Of a DNA stretch of 61,036 nucleotides, positions 42,088-50,909 are shown in pieces. Numbering within the stretch: position 1 is the stretch's first letter; each line of letters opens with the position of its first letter. This stretch comes from Haloferax gibbonsii ATCC 33959 (GTDB lineage: Archaea > Halobacteriota > Halobacteria > Halobacteriales > Haloferacaceae). The notes beneath the pieces are model-generated. The model did not search any database. It was not told where the DNA came from and worked only from the letters and a program-made list of their open reading frames with translations. The translations under genes were made by a program, and so were the position numbers. The stretch is taken from positions 211 through 61,246 of the forward strand of contig NZ_AOLJ01000005.1 of NCBI RefSeq assembly GCF_000336775.1, written 5' to 3'.

Positions 42088-43248
42088 ATGGCTGACCAAC
42101 GCAAGCGACTCGCCGAACGTAGTGAGCAAGCCAGGTCAAACCCCCTCGCAGACCAGCTCAAGGAAGTGCCGGTCATCGACATGGACGTCCACACGTCCTT
42201 CAGAAACGAGGAGATTCAACGGGACCTGCTGAAGCACCTCGACGACCCGTACAAGCGGGAAATCGAGTACTACCTGCAACCGGGGACGTCCTCGTACGAC
42301 GGGATGTACCCGACGGACAACTACAACCGCGACCTGAGCGGGAAACTCCCGACGGAGCTGATGCAGGTCACGGAGCCGAAAGAGGACATCGACGACGTCC
42401 TGTCGCGGGAGTTCCACGTCGACTACCCCATCGTCAACATGCTGCCGGAGCTCAACATGGTCCGGCAGACCGACAAGGCGGTAGCGCTCAACGAGGCAGC
42501 CAACAAAGTGCTCGTCGAGCGCTTCCTCGACGGACACGACAACTTCCACGGCCTGGCGTCGGTCGTCCCACACGACCCGTCGGCCGCCGCGGAGGAAATC
42601 GACCGATTCGCCAAGGAAGACCAGATCTGCGGCGTGTTCCTGAACTCGACCGGGACGAAGACGCCACTCGGCGACGAGAAGTACGACCCCATCTACCGCG
42701 CGGCGGAGGATAACGACCTTCCCGTCGTCTTCCACGGGGCGGCGGCTCCGGGACTCGCCCTCGACTTCCCCACGCTCCAGCACGAACTGCAGACGTACAT
42801 GGCGAACCACGCGCTCGCACACGTCTACTCCCAGTTCCTGACGCTGACGAGCCTCTTCGAGAACGGGACGCCGGCGAAGTTCCCCGGGGTCGACTTCGTG
42901 TTCCAGGAGGCGGGAATCGCGTGGCTCTCGCTCATCTTCCGTCTAAACCGGGAGTACAAGCAGCGCCGGAGCGAGGTCCCGCTGCTTGAGAAGACGCCGG
43001 AGGAGTACGTTCGCGACCAGTTCTACTTCGCCACGCAACCGCTCGACGAGCCGAACGACCCGGTCATGATGCAACAGCTCGTGGAGATGTGGGGCGGCGA
43101 CGTGCTCATGTTCGCGACGGACCACCCCCACTTCGACATCGACAACACGGAAGCGCTGCTGAAATACCTCGGTAACTTCTCCGAGGAGGACCGTAACAAG
43201 GTGTTGTACGGAAACTCGGCAGAAGTCTTCGACATCGACGTCTCATGA
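42088..43248 (+). CDS. Amidohydrolase-family enzyme (ACMSD/LigJ-like)
   Basis: A 386-residue metal-dependent hydrolase or decarboxylase of the amidohydrolase-2 superfamily. Metal-site residues: D-x-H in VPVIDMDVHT (Asp 33, His 35), His in VVFHGAAAPG, and the final Asp in MFATDHPHFD. A long insertion (about 36-120) follows the first strand. Relatives decarboxylate or hydrate aromatic ring-cleavage products. Its last four bases overlap the Rieske gene (ATGA), a tight translational coupling that hints at a shared reaction, which is unusual because the superfamily needs no electron donor. Substrate unassigned. Confidence 0.82.
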   Translation: MADQRKRLAERSEQARSNPLADQLKEVPVIDMDVHTSFRNEEIQRDLLKHLDDPYKREIEYYLQPGTSSYDGMYPTDNYNRDLSGKLPTELMQVTEPKEDIDDVLSREFHVDYPIVNMLPELNMVRQTDKAVALNEAANKVLVERFLDGHDNFHGLASVVPHDPSAAAEEIDRFAKEDQICGVFLNSTGTKTPLGDEKYDPIYRAAEDNDLPVVFHGAAAPGLALDFPTLQHELQTYMANHALAHVYSQFLTLTSLFENGTPAKFPGVDFVFQEAGIAWLSLIFRLNREYKQRRSEVPLLEKTPEEYVRDQFYFATQPLDEPNDPVMMQQLVEMWGGDVLMFATDHPHFDIDNTEALLKYLGNFSEEDRNKVLYGNSAEVFDIDVS

Positions 43249-43643
43249 GCAAGAACGCACAGAATCTTCCGCTCGACGACGACGAACACGTCGTCGCGCG
43301 GTCCGACGAACTCACCGACGGCGAACGCGTCATCGCGCTCCTGAACGGGAAGGAGATCGGCGTGTTCAACATCGACGGCGAGCTGTACGCCTACCCGAAC
43401 TGGTGTGCTCACCAGGGCGGCCCCCTCTGTGAGGGGATGGTGAGCGGAACCGTCGAAGCGGAACACGACCGGGACACGCTCACGACCGAGCTCGAGTGGT
43501 GCCGAGAAGGAGAGATTCTCAGCTGTCCGTGGCACGGCTGGGAGTTCGACGCTACGACCGGCGACTGCCTCGTCGACGACGGCTGTAAACTCCGGTCAAT
43601 TCCCGTTCGCAACGAGTCCGGCTACGTCGTCGTCACGCTGTAA
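43245..43643 (+). CDS. Rieske [2Fe-2S] ferredoxin
   Basis: A 132-residue soluble Rieske protein. Cluster ligands are C54-x-H56 in CAHQGGPLC and C94-x2-H97 in CPWHGWEF. An insertion of about 20 residues separates the two boxes (EAEHDRDTLTTELEWC). There is no membrane helix, so it is the ferredoxin type that donates electrons to Rieske or other oxygenases. No oxygenase alpha subunit or ferredoxin reductase is encoded nearby, so its partner is unknown. It overlaps the amidohydrolase gene by four bases and is followed 50 bases later by the RraA-like gene. Confidence 0.88.
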   Translation: MSKNAQNLPLDDDEHVVARSDELTDGERVIALLNGKEIGVFNIDGELYAYPNWCAHQGGPLCEGMVSGTVEAEHDRDTLTTELEWCREGEILSCPWHGWEFDATTGDCLVDDGCKLRSIPVRNESGYVVVTL

Positions 43644-43693
43644 TCGCTATCCGAACACCACACCCCCCAACCACACCACACCAACCCAAACCG

Positions 43694-44380
43694 ATGAGCA
43701 ATCAATCCACTACAGAAAGAAAACGACAAGTCGACAAGGAACTGCTCGCCAAATACGAAGACCTGTACACGCCGGCGGTGGCAGACGTGATGCACGAGTA
43801 CGGGTACGAAGAGCAGACGCTCGACCCCGAACTCACGCCGCTCGACGACGGCATGACCGTGGTCGGAAGCGCGTTCCCCATCGTCGGGCGACCGAACCGA
43901 AGCGTCAACGCCGACGAGGTACTCAGGCGCTTCCTCGAGATGCACGAGGACGTTCCCAAAGACGGCGTCATGATCTACGACACCAACGACACGAACTCGG
44001 CCCACCTCGGCGAGCTCGAAGTGACCTCGCTCCAACCGTCGGGCGTGGCCGGTGCCGTCATCGACGGCGGCGTCCGCGACACGAGCGTCATCCGAGAGCG
44101 CGGCTTCCCCGTGTTCAATCGGTACACGACCCCCGTAGACTGTATCTTCCGCTGGGAACTGCTCGACTGGGGCACCGACGCCGTGGTCGGCGGGGTCGAA
44201 GTCTCACCCGGCGACATCGTCGTCGGCGACGGAGACGGCGTCGTCGTCGTTCCCCAGGAAATCGCTGAGGACGTCGCCGAGGACGCCCACGAGATGGCGT
44301 CGTCCGAAGACGCGGTCCGGGCCGCCCTCGAAGAGGGTGTCGGGGCGTTCGACGCCTACGAGGAACACGAGACGTTCTAG
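43694..44380 (+). CDS. RraA-like protein / 4-hydroxy-2-oxoglutarate-type aldolase
   Basis: A 228-residue protein of the RraA fold. It has TPAVADVMHEYG at the N-terminus and the metal-associated GAVIDGGVRDTSVIRERGFPVF block (about 120-141), where Arg and Asp in GGVRD are the catalytic residues of HMG/CHA aldolases. Members split 4-hydroxy-4-methyl-2-oxoglutarate-like acids or regulate RNase E in bacteria; archaea lack that RNase, so an aldolase is likelier. Located 50 bases after the Rieske gene, it looks like the last gene of the amidohydrolase operon, fitting a pathway that ends in pyruvate plus a keto acid. The C-terminal acidic tail is normal for haloarchaea. Confidence 0.82.
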   Translation: MSNQSTTERKRQVDKELLAKYEDLYTPAVADVMHEYGYEEQTLDPELTPLDDGMTVVGSAFPIVGRPNRSVNADEVLRRFLEMHEDVPKDGVMIYDTNDTNSAHLGELEVTSLQPSGVAGAVIDGGVRDTSVIRERGFPVFNRYTTPVDCIFRWELLDWGTDAVVGGVEVSPGDIVVGDGDGVVVVPQEIAEDVAEDAHEMASSEDAVRAALEEGVGAFDAYEEHETF

Positions 44381-44723
44381 GCGTTTTCGAGACGACAGCG
44401 GAGCGTCCCATAACAACCTGCGAAGGACGACGGCGCGACCCCGAATGGGTGAGCACGGAGCAGCACGCTACTCAGTCGCTCGGAGAGGCGGGATTGCGGT
44501 CGTGAGCGAACCCGCTCCCGCGAGACCGGCTTCCGAGGTCGTCCGGCGCTGCTCCGATCCGCTGGACGGGAGAGCGAGAGCGGATGTTAATGTTGGTTAG
44601 ATGCTATTTTTGAATGTGCGTGCGTCCATCATCTAAGACGCGCAGGGTTCGCCCAGTTCGGGCGGCAAAAACTGTCTGAGGATAAATTATAAATATCTCC
44701 GGCCAAGTTCATCAGGATGAATC
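44381..44723. other. Intergenic region before betaine-type ABC operon
   Basis: About 340 bases. It contains a CGCCC-AGTTC-GGGCG hairpin at 44650-44664 and, just after it, the promoter element at 44672-44694. No supported gene; a frame of about 50 codons near 44445-44600 lacks a promoter and a family. Confidence 0.5.
44672..44694 (+). promoter_or_regulatory. Promoter of ABC importer operon with shared box CTGTCTGAGGA
   Basis: CTGTCTGAGGA (44672-44682) then TTATAAAT (44687-44694), 30-37 bases before ATG 44724. Identical box and nearly the same spacing as in front of the amidohydrolase operon, indicating common control. Confidence 0.6.
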
Positions 44724-45665
44724 ATGCACAACAGTAGGAGAGCGTTCCTTCAGTCAGCGGGAGCAATCGGTATCGCAAGCATGGCGGGCTGTTCCAGTAT
44801 CGTAGACGGCGGCGGCAGCGGCGACAGCATCACCATCGGTTCGAAGCAGTTCGCGGAACAGGAGATTCTCGGGCACATGGCGATTGCCGCCCTCCGGGAG
44901 AACACCGACCTGACGGTCAACGACGAGACGGGGCTCGGCGGCACCTCCCAGTGTTTCAACGCGCTCAAGAACGACGAAATCGACTGCTACTGGACGTACA
45001 CCGGAACGCTCTGGCACCAGATTCTCGGGAAATCGAACGTCATTCCCGACGGGGAGCAGATATACAGCGAGTCGAAGAGCGCCGCCGAAGAAGAGTGGGG
45101 ACTGACGCTGACGGAACCCACGGGGGCTGACGCGTCGTGGACCATCGTCGCCCGCCCCGATTGGGCGAGCGAACACGGCATCGAAACGATCAGCGACTTC
45201 GCCTCGTACGTCAACGACGGGAACACGGACATGACGTTCGTGTCCTACACGGAATACGCGGAACGAGAGGACGGTCTCCCCGCCCTCATCGACGACTACG
45301 GCATCGAGCAGTCCGCGTGGGACGAAGTGAAGCTCCGGAAGGTCGGATACGGCGGCCTGAACTACCAGATTCTCAACGACGGCCAGGCCGTCGCGACTTC
45401 GGGCTGGCAGACGCAGCCGCAGATATACAAGTACGACCTGCGCATCCTCGACGACGACAAGGGTCACTTCTCGAAGTACTGGATCGTCCCCATGATACAG
45501 CAGGCTGCCGTCGAGGAGAACCCCGTCGTCAAGGAGACGCTGGACGAGGTGGCACCGAGCGTCACCACCGAGAAGATGCAGCAGATGGCGCTCGAGGCCA
45601 GCGAGGAAGACAGGGACCCGGCGAGCATCGCTCGCGACCACCTGAGCTCCGAAGGACTCATCTGA
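44724..45665 (+). CDS. Glycine betaine/choline-type ABC solute-binding lipoprotein
   Basis: A 313-residue binding protein of the OpuC/OsmF class. N-terminus has NSRRAFLQSAGA (Tat-like) and lipobox SMAGC. The binding domain begins SITIGSKQFAEQEILGHMAI, followed by TGLGGTSQCFNAL and CYWTYTGTLWHQIL. Tyr and Trp residues in these loops form the aromatic box that holds quaternary ammonium groups in this family. The substrate is probably a betaine, choline, carnitine or a related compound. First gene of a four-gene operon with permease, ATPase, permease. Confidence 0.9.
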   Translation: MHNSRRAFLQSAGAIGIASMAGCSSIVDGGGSGDSITIGSKQFAEQEILGHMAIAALRENTDLTVNDETGLGGTSQCFNALKNDEIDCYWTYTGTLWHQILGKSNVIPDGEQIYSESKSAAEEEWGLTLTEPTGADASWTIVARPDWASEHGIETISDFASYVNDGNTDMTFVSYTEYAEREDGLPALIDDYGIEQSAWDEVKLRKVGYGGLNYQILNDGQAVATSGWQTQPQIYKYDLRILDDDKGHFSKYWIVPMIQQAAVEENPVVKETLDEVAPSVTTEKMQQMALEASEEDRDPASIARDHLSSEGLI

Positions 45666-45666
45666 C

Positions 45667-46416
45667 ATGCCATCAACGACATCCCTCGAAGCGGCTCTCA
45701 CCGCCCTCGCGTCGGTGACGTTAAACTCCACGCTCGGAGAGTACCAGTCGTTCGTCTCCCGGTACGCCGGCGACCTGCTCGTGTTGACGCTGGAGCACAT
45801 CGATATCATCGCTATCTCGATGCTGCTCGCGATACCCATCGGTATCTCGCTCGGCGTCCTGATAACGTTCAACGACACCGCGGCCACGGTCGTTCTCTGG
45901 CTCGCCGGCGTCGCCATGACGGTGCCGAGCATCGCGCTGTTCGGACTGCTCATCCCCGTCTTCGGAATCGGGGAACCGCCGGTCATCGTCTCGCTGGTGT
46001 TGTACTCGCAGCTTCCGCTCGTCAGGAACACCTACGTCGGGCTCAACGGCGTCGACGACGCGGTCATCCAGTCCGGACGGGGGCTGGGTATGACCCGTAT
46101 CGAGCGCCTGCGACAGATTCAGGTCCCGATGGCGCTCCCGGTCATCATGACCGGACTGCGGAACGCAGTCGTCATCATCATCGGCGTCGCCGCCATCGGG
46201 GCGTTCGTCGGAGCCGGCGGGTTGGGGGATTTCATCTTCCAAGGCATCCGCGAGCGTAATATCCCGATGATAGTCGTCACGACCGTCGTGCTGGTGGTGC
46301 TGACGCTGGCGTTCGATTACTGCTTCGCGGTCAGCGAGCAGTTGTTCAGACTTCGTAACGGAGAGCAGATAGACCAAGCACGACCGACCCGCGCGATTTG
46401 GAGGATACTCTCATGA
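45667..46416 (+). CDS. Quaternary-amine ABC importer permease 1
   Basis: A 249-residue permease with six helices and the OpuB-type coupling loop DDAVIQSGRGLGMTRIERL (about 135-153). It starts one base after the binding-protein stop codon and overlaps the ATPase gene by four bases. Forms a heterodimer with the second permease encoded at 47443. Confidence 0.9.
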   Translation: MPSTTSLEAALTALASVTLNSTLGEYQSFVSRYAGDLLVLTLEHIDIIAISMLLAIPIGISLGVLITFNDTAATVVLWLAGVAMTVPSIALFGLLIPVFGIGEPPVIVSLVLYSQLPLVRNTYVGLNGVDDAVIQSGRGLGMTRIERLRQIQVPMALPVIMTGLRNAVVIIIGVAAIGAFVGAGGLGDFIFQGIRERNIPMIVVTTVVLVVLTLAFDYCFAVSEQLFRLRNGEQIDQARPTRAIWRILS

Positions 46417-47450
46417 GTCAACACGCAATCGAGTTCGAAAACGTTCGGAAAGAGTACGGGCAGACAGTGGCGCTCGACGGTGTGAGTTTCAGCGTCGAAG
46501 CGGGGACGACGACCGTCCTCGTCGGGCCGTCGGGCTGCGGCAAGACGACCACGATGAAGCTCGTCAACCGCCTCGAAGACCCGACCGACGGAGCGGTCCG
46601 GTTCGAGGGTGAAGACGTACAGAACGTCGAGAAGACGAGCCTTCGGCGAAGCATCGGTTACGTCATCCAGGACATCGGCCTGTTCGACCACATGACCGTC
46701 GCGGAGAACGTGGGAACGGTCCCGCGGCTGAAAGGCTGGGACGAAGACCGCATCGAGAGCCGGGTCGACGAGCTCCTGTCGCTCATGGACCTTCCTCCGG
46801 ACCAGTACCGGGAGAACTACCCGCGGGAACTGTCCGGCGGCCAGCGCCAGCGCGTCGGCGTCGCCCGCGCCCTCGCGGCCGACCCGGACCTGATGTTGAT
46901 GGACGAGCCGTTCGGGGCGCTCGACCCCATCACCCGCGACAACCTCCAAGACGAGTTCCTCGAGATTCAAGAGCAGATCAACACCACGATTCTGTTCGTC
47001 ACCCACGACATCGACGAGGCGCTGAAGATGGGTGACAAAATCGCGATTTACGACGTGGGCGAAGTCGTCCAGTACGACACGCCCGAGAACATCCTCGAGA
47101 ACCCGGCGAACGAGTTCGTCGAGGACTTCATCGGGTCGAACCGCGGCCTGAAGAAACTGCAGGTGCTGCCGGTCGAAGACGTCATGGACACGGACGGCTC
47201 GCTCGTGGGGAAGTCCGTCTCCGAACTGGCTCGGGAGCGCCCGGAGTTCGAAGCCGCCGCGGCGGACGGCGCGGGAACGCCGCCGTACGTCACCGCCGGG
47301 CAAAGCGCCGAGACGGCGCTCTCGGTGCTGCTCGAATCCGACTGCGACGACCTCCCGGTCGTCCGAGACGACAGCGTCGTCGGGACGGTGACCCTCAAAC
47401 ACCTCCGCCACAGTAACGGACCAACGCGGGAGGAACTCACGCATGAGTAA
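46413..47450 (+). CDS. Quaternary-amine ABC importer ATPase with CBS domains
   Basis: A 345-residue ATPase: Walker A GPSGCGKTTTMK, Q loop VIQDIGLFD, signature LSGGQRQR, Walker B LMLMDEP, switch His in FVTHDIDEAL. Beyond the ATPase core (to about 245), the rest (about 255-340) is a CBS-like pair (VEDVMDTDGSLVGKSVSELA, VLLESDCDDLPVVRDDSVVGTVTLKHL), which in OpuA-type importers senses ionic strength and gates transport. This supports a compatible-solute or betaine function. Start ATG at 46413 overlaps the permease stop. Confidence 0.92.
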   Translation: MSQHAIEFENVRKEYGQTVALDGVSFSVEAGTTTVLVGPSGCGKTTTMKLVNRLEDPTDGAVRFEGEDVQNVEKTSLRRSIGYVIQDIGLFDHMTVAENVGTVPRLKGWDEDRIESRVDELLSLMDLPPDQYRENYPRELSGGQRQRVGVARALAADPDLMLMDEPFGALDPITRDNLQDEFLEIQEQINTTILFVTHDIDEALKMGDKIAIYDVGEVVQYDTPENILENPANEFVEDFIGSNRGLKKLQVLPVEDVMDTDGSLVGKSVSELARERPEFEAAAADGAGTPPYVTAGQSAETALSVLLESDCDDLPVVRDDSVVGTVTLKHLRHSNGPTREELTHE

Positions 47451-48114
47451 CCTGCTCGTCGAGGCGACGAACTACCTGCTCAACAACTTCGACACGTTCG
47501 TCGACCTGCTGCGCGAGCATCTCATCTTGGTGCTCGTCGCGCAGGTCGGTGCGATAGTCGTCGCGGTGACGGCAGGTATCCTCGCGACGCGAAACGAGCG
47601 AGCGAAGACGTGGGTGCTCTCGTCGGGGAACATCTCCCAGACGGTCCCGCCGCTGGCCGTCATCGCGCTCGTCTTCCCGTTCGTCGGCATCGGCTTCAAC
47701 TCGGCGTTGCTCGCGATGTGGGTGTACGCGCTGTTGCCCATCATCACGAACACCATCGCCGGCATCGAGGACGTCGACGAGGGAACCATCCGAGCGGCGG
47801 AAGGGATGGGCATGACCGACCGCGAAATCCTCCGTCAAATCCAACTCCCGTTGGCCGTCCCAGTCATCTTCGCCGGCATCAGGACCAGCACCGTGATGAA
47901 CGTCGGAACGGCGTACCTCGCCATCTTCATCGGTGCCGGGGGGCTCGGCGACTGGGTCGTCACCGGCATCCAACTGTTCAACACGCCGCAGATTCTCGCC
48001 GGCGCGATTCCCGGCGCGGTGTTGGCGATTTCGCTCGACACCATTCTCGGCGTCGCCGAGCGGAACCTCAACACGCAGACCACGCAGAGCGGCGGTGCAG
48101 TCGCGGAGGCCTGA
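47443..48114 (+). CDS. Quaternary-amine ABC importer permease 2
   Basis: A 223-residue permease, six helices, EAA-like loop EGTIRAAEGMGMTDREILRQI (about 107-127). It overlaps the ATPase gene by eight bases and closes the operon. It is the partner of permease 1 (QSGRGLGMTRIERLRQI), with which it shares the coupling loop. Confidence 0.9.
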   Translation: MSNLLVEATNYLLNNFDTFVDLLREHLILVLVAQVGAIVVAVTAGILATRNERAKTWVLSSGNISQTVPPLAVIALVFPFVGIGFNSALLAMWVYALLPIITNTIAGIEDVDEGTIRAAEGMGMTDREILRQIQLPLAVPVIFAGIRTSTVMNVGTAYLAIFIGAGGLGDWVVTGIQLFNTPQILAGAIPGAVLAISLDTILGVAERNLNTQTTQSGGAVAEA

Positions 48115-48214
48115 ACCGACATCCGCCAAACGAGTCCCCGATACGGTTGCCCCTCGTACCCTCTTGTCACCGCATCGTCGGCAGCGACACGACACAGCCG
48201 ACGAGCCGTTCGAA

Positions 48215-49378
48215 TCAGCGTCGCCCGAGCCACACCAGCGGTATCGCTGCGAGCCCAAAGCCGACGAGCAGGCTCGCGAACGCCGACGTGTAGCCCAGTC
48301 TCGTGGCGGCGGTCCCGATGTACGCGGGGCCGAGACTGCCGACGGCGAAGTACACCGTTCTGAGGACGCCGAGGTCGCCGCCGATCGTCTCCGTCGCCAG
48401 CACGTCGCTGAGATAGACGTACATGACCGGCCAGATGGCAGTGATGGCGACGGCGTAGGCGACGAGTCCGAGCCCGACGCCGATGGGGGAGTCGACGAGC
48501 ACGAGCGTCGAGAGCCCGACGACACCGAATCCCATCGCGGTGACGCCCATCCCGGTGGGAGACCACGCGTCGCTGAGCGCGCCGGCGACGGGCGTAACCA
48601 CCATGCCGACGACGAACATGCTCGCGAAGGCGACCGTCGCCTCGAACGACGAGAACGACTTCACCGCCTGCAGATACGCCGGGAGAAAACTCGCGCTGCC
48701 CTGCCAGAGGAACATCGAGACGGACATGACAACGAGGACGGCGTACGTCTCGCGCTCCCGAAAGAGCCGAGAGCACACCGCTTTGGGGTCGAGCGCCACG
48801 CGCGAGACGGCGTACTCGCCGCGGTTGAGTCTGTGGGTCCCGACCCCGACGAGAACCAGCAATACGACGACCGGGACGAACGCGTCCCGCCACGAGAACG
48901 TCCCGACGATGGCGACCGCGAGCACCGCCGACAGCGCGCTTCCGAGGTTGACGGCCGCGTCTCGGATACCGAAAGCGCGCCCGCGGTTCTCCTCGAAGTG
49001 AGTCTGCAGCAGGACGAATCCGGCGGGTTCGAACAGCCCGTAGCCCGCGCCGATGAGGCCGAGCCCCGCGACGAACACCGGGAACGTCGTCGCCGCCGCC
49101 AAGACGAGGAATCCGAGAATCATCACGCCCTGGCTGCCGAGCAACACGACGCCGGCCGAGAGGCGGTCGGAGTACCGACCGCCGGGGAACTGCGCGGCGG
49201 CGTTGCACGCCCACATGAACGAGATGGACACGCCGGCCTCGGCCGCGCTGACCCCGAAGTAGTCGATGATCTCCGGGAGCATCGGTGCGACGACGAGCAG
49301 ACCGGAGAGCGATACGACGATACCGAGCGCGTGGAGGTTCAGTTGTCTGCCGTTGTACCCGCGAAACGTCTCTAGCAT
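48215..49378 (-). CDS. Major facilitator superfamily transporter
   Basis: A 387-residue protein with twelve hydrophobic segments and the MFS A-like loop GGRYSDRLSAGVVLLGSQ between helices 2 and 3. The loop between helices 8 and 9 has GALSDAWSPTGMGVTAMGF, the matching repeat. It transports an unknown solute, by its neighbours perhaps an organic acid or an aromatic compound. It faces the ABC operon convergently and is about 700 bases from the reductase genes. Complete. Confidence 0.85.
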   Translation of the reverse strand: MLETFRGYNGRQLNLHALGIVVSLSGLLVVAPMLPEIIDYFGVSAAEAGVSISFMWACNAAAQFPGGRYSDRLSAGVVLLGSQGVMILGFLVLAAATTFPVFVAGLGLIGAGYGLFEPAGFVLLQTHFEENRGRAFGIRDAAVNLGSALSAVLAVAIVGTFSWRDAFVPVVVLLVLVGVGTHRLNRGEYAVSRVALDPKAVCSRLFRERETYAVLVVMSVSMFLWQGSASFLPAYLQAVKSFSSFEATVAFASMFVVGMVVTPVAGALSDAWSPTGMGVTAMGFGVVGLSTLVLVDSPIGVGLGLVAYAVAITAIWPVMYVYLSDVLATETIGGDLGVLRTVYFAVGSLGPAYIGTAATRLGYTSAFASLLVGFGLAAIPLVWLGRR

Positions 49379-49618
49379 TGGTGTGGGTGTGTCATGGTGT
49401 CTGGTGAGTCGTCAGTGAGTCTCGGTCGTCGGTGAATCTCGGCCGCCGTCGGGGGCGAGTAAGCGAACTGCTCGCACGGTCGAGGGGGCGGCCCGCACCG
49501 CGGGAGGAACTCCGCCCGGAGCGTGACGAGACGAGCGACCGGTCTCAGGCTCTGCTTGCAGCGTGTTATGTCCCGGTCCACGGCGATGGCAATTAAAATT
49601 GCCGAGTGAGACGTGCGG

Positions 49619-49963
49619 TCACTCTCGCTCGGCGACCGCGTCCTCGACGAGCGATTTGAACGCCGACGACGTGATAGAGAAGACGGTGTTCGCGCTACTG
49701 TCGCGCGACCGGTGGACCGACTCGATTGGTTCGCCGTCGAGCCGTATCTGCCACGTGCTCAGTTTCGACGGCGACGGGTCGACGAGCCGGATGTTGCAGC
49801 CGTGGCTCGCTTCGAGCTCCTCGACGACCGTGTGGACGGAGACGTCGTCTTCGAACTTCGGTGCGTCGTAGCCCGGGAGGTCGAGCTCCTCGCGAATCTC
49901 CACGTTCTCGTCCCACCACGGCGGAACGTCGTCGGGGCGGTCTGTGTCAGAACTGTCGGTCAT
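49619..49963 (-). CDS. Conserved haloarchaeal hypothetical protein, small acidic
   Basis: A 114-residue soluble protein without membrane segment. The N-terminal part holds PPWWDENVEIREELDLPGYDAPKFEDDV, the middle a short alternating strand region ending CNIRLVDPSPSKLSTWQIRLDGEPI and the C-terminus a helix. No known motif; its composition is typical of a genuine host gene. Start MTDSS was chosen over a Met two codons earlier. Divergent from the aldo/keto reductase, with about 110 bases between. Confidence 0.6.
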   Translation of the reverse strand: MTDSSDTDRPDDVPPWWDENVEIREELDLPGYDAPKFEDDVSVHTVVEELEASHGCNIRLVDPSPSKLSTWQIRLDGEPIESVHRSRDSSANTVFSITSSAFKSLVEDAVAERE

Positions 49964-50046
49964 ACTCACACCTCGTCAAGCAACCGCAAAGAAACTTCGC
50001 CTCGGTCCCGACCTGGTCGGAGTCAGGTGCTTCCGAGGGGCAAAGC

Positions 50047-50054
50047 GTTATACC
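50047..50054 (+). promoter_or_regulatory. TATA box of the aldo/keto reductase gene
   Basis: GTTATACC stands 23-30 bases before a GTG codon at 50077, supporting that GTG as a leaderless start for the reductase. Confidence 0.55.
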
Positions 50055-50076
50055 TCGCTCGTTGGTAGTTGGTGTC

Positions 50077-50907
50077 GTGAGTCATAGTAGCACGTTTGAG
50101 ATGGGTATCGGAACCTGGTACCCTGACCAGCGACAGAGATGCGTCGACAGCGTTCTCACTGCGCTCGGTCACGGCTATCGGCACGTCGACACCGCACAGC
50201 AGTACGACACCGAGAAATACGTCGGTGAAGCTATCCAACGGTCGGACGTCCCGCGCGAAGAGATAACCGTCGCGACGAAGGTCCGGCCGAGCAACCTCAG
50301 CTACGACCGCGTGCTCGAAAGCACGAAAGAGAGCCTGGACGCGCTCGGCGTCGAGACCATCGACCTGCTGTACGTCCACTATCCACTGAAGGCCTACGAC
50401 GTCGAAGAGACGATGGCGGCGTTCACGGAACTGTACGAGCAGGGACTCATCGACAACATCGGCCTCAGCAATTATTCGATACCCTTGCTCGACGAGGCGA
50501 TGGACGTCCTCGACGTTCCCGTCTTCGCCCATCAGGTCGAGATGCACCCGCTCTTACAGCAGCAACACCTGCTCGAACACGCCCGGAAACACGACTACTG
50601 GCTGGTCGCGTATCGTCCGCTCGTCGGGGGGAAAGTGATGGAGATGCCGGCTCTGATCGACATCGCCGAGAAGCACGACGTGACCCCAGCACAGGTGAGT
50701 CTGGCCTGGTTGTTGAGCAAAGAGCGAGTCGCGGTGGTTCCGAAGGCGACCGGCGACCATGTCGCGGCGAACTGGGACGCCCGACAACTAGAGCTCACGG
50801 CGGACGACGTCGCCCGAATCGACGCCATCTCCCGGGAAGAGCGAACCGTCACACGCGAGTCGAGCGTGATGATCCACGACGAGCCGATGCCCTGGGAAGA
50901 AACCTAA
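50077..50907 (+). CDS. Aldo/keto reductase
   Basis: A 276-residue NADPH-dependent TIM-barrel reductase. Catalytic tetrad: Asp and Tyr in DTAQQYDTEKYVG, Lys in VATKVRPSNL, His in LLYVHYP. NADP-binding end: VVPKATGDHVAANWD. Reduces an aldehyde or ketone to an alcohol; with the MDR gene that follows it forms a two-gene operon, since the next ATG begins two bases after its stop codon. The start is GTG at 50077 based on TATA distance. Confidence 0.87.
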   Translation: MSHSSTFEMGIGTWYPDQRQRCVDSVLTALGHGYRHVDTAQQYDTEKYVGEAIQRSDVPREEITVATKVRPSNLSYDRVLESTKESLDALGVETIDLLYVHYPLKAYDVEETMAAFTELYEQGLIDNIGLSNYSIPLLDEAMDVLDVPVFAHQVEMHPLLQQQHLLEHARKHDYWLVAYRPLVGGKVMEMPALIDIAEKHDVTPAQVSLAWLLSKERVAVVPKATGDHVAANWDARQLELTADDVARIDAISREERTVTRESSVMIHDEPMPWEET

Positions 50908-50909
50908 AT

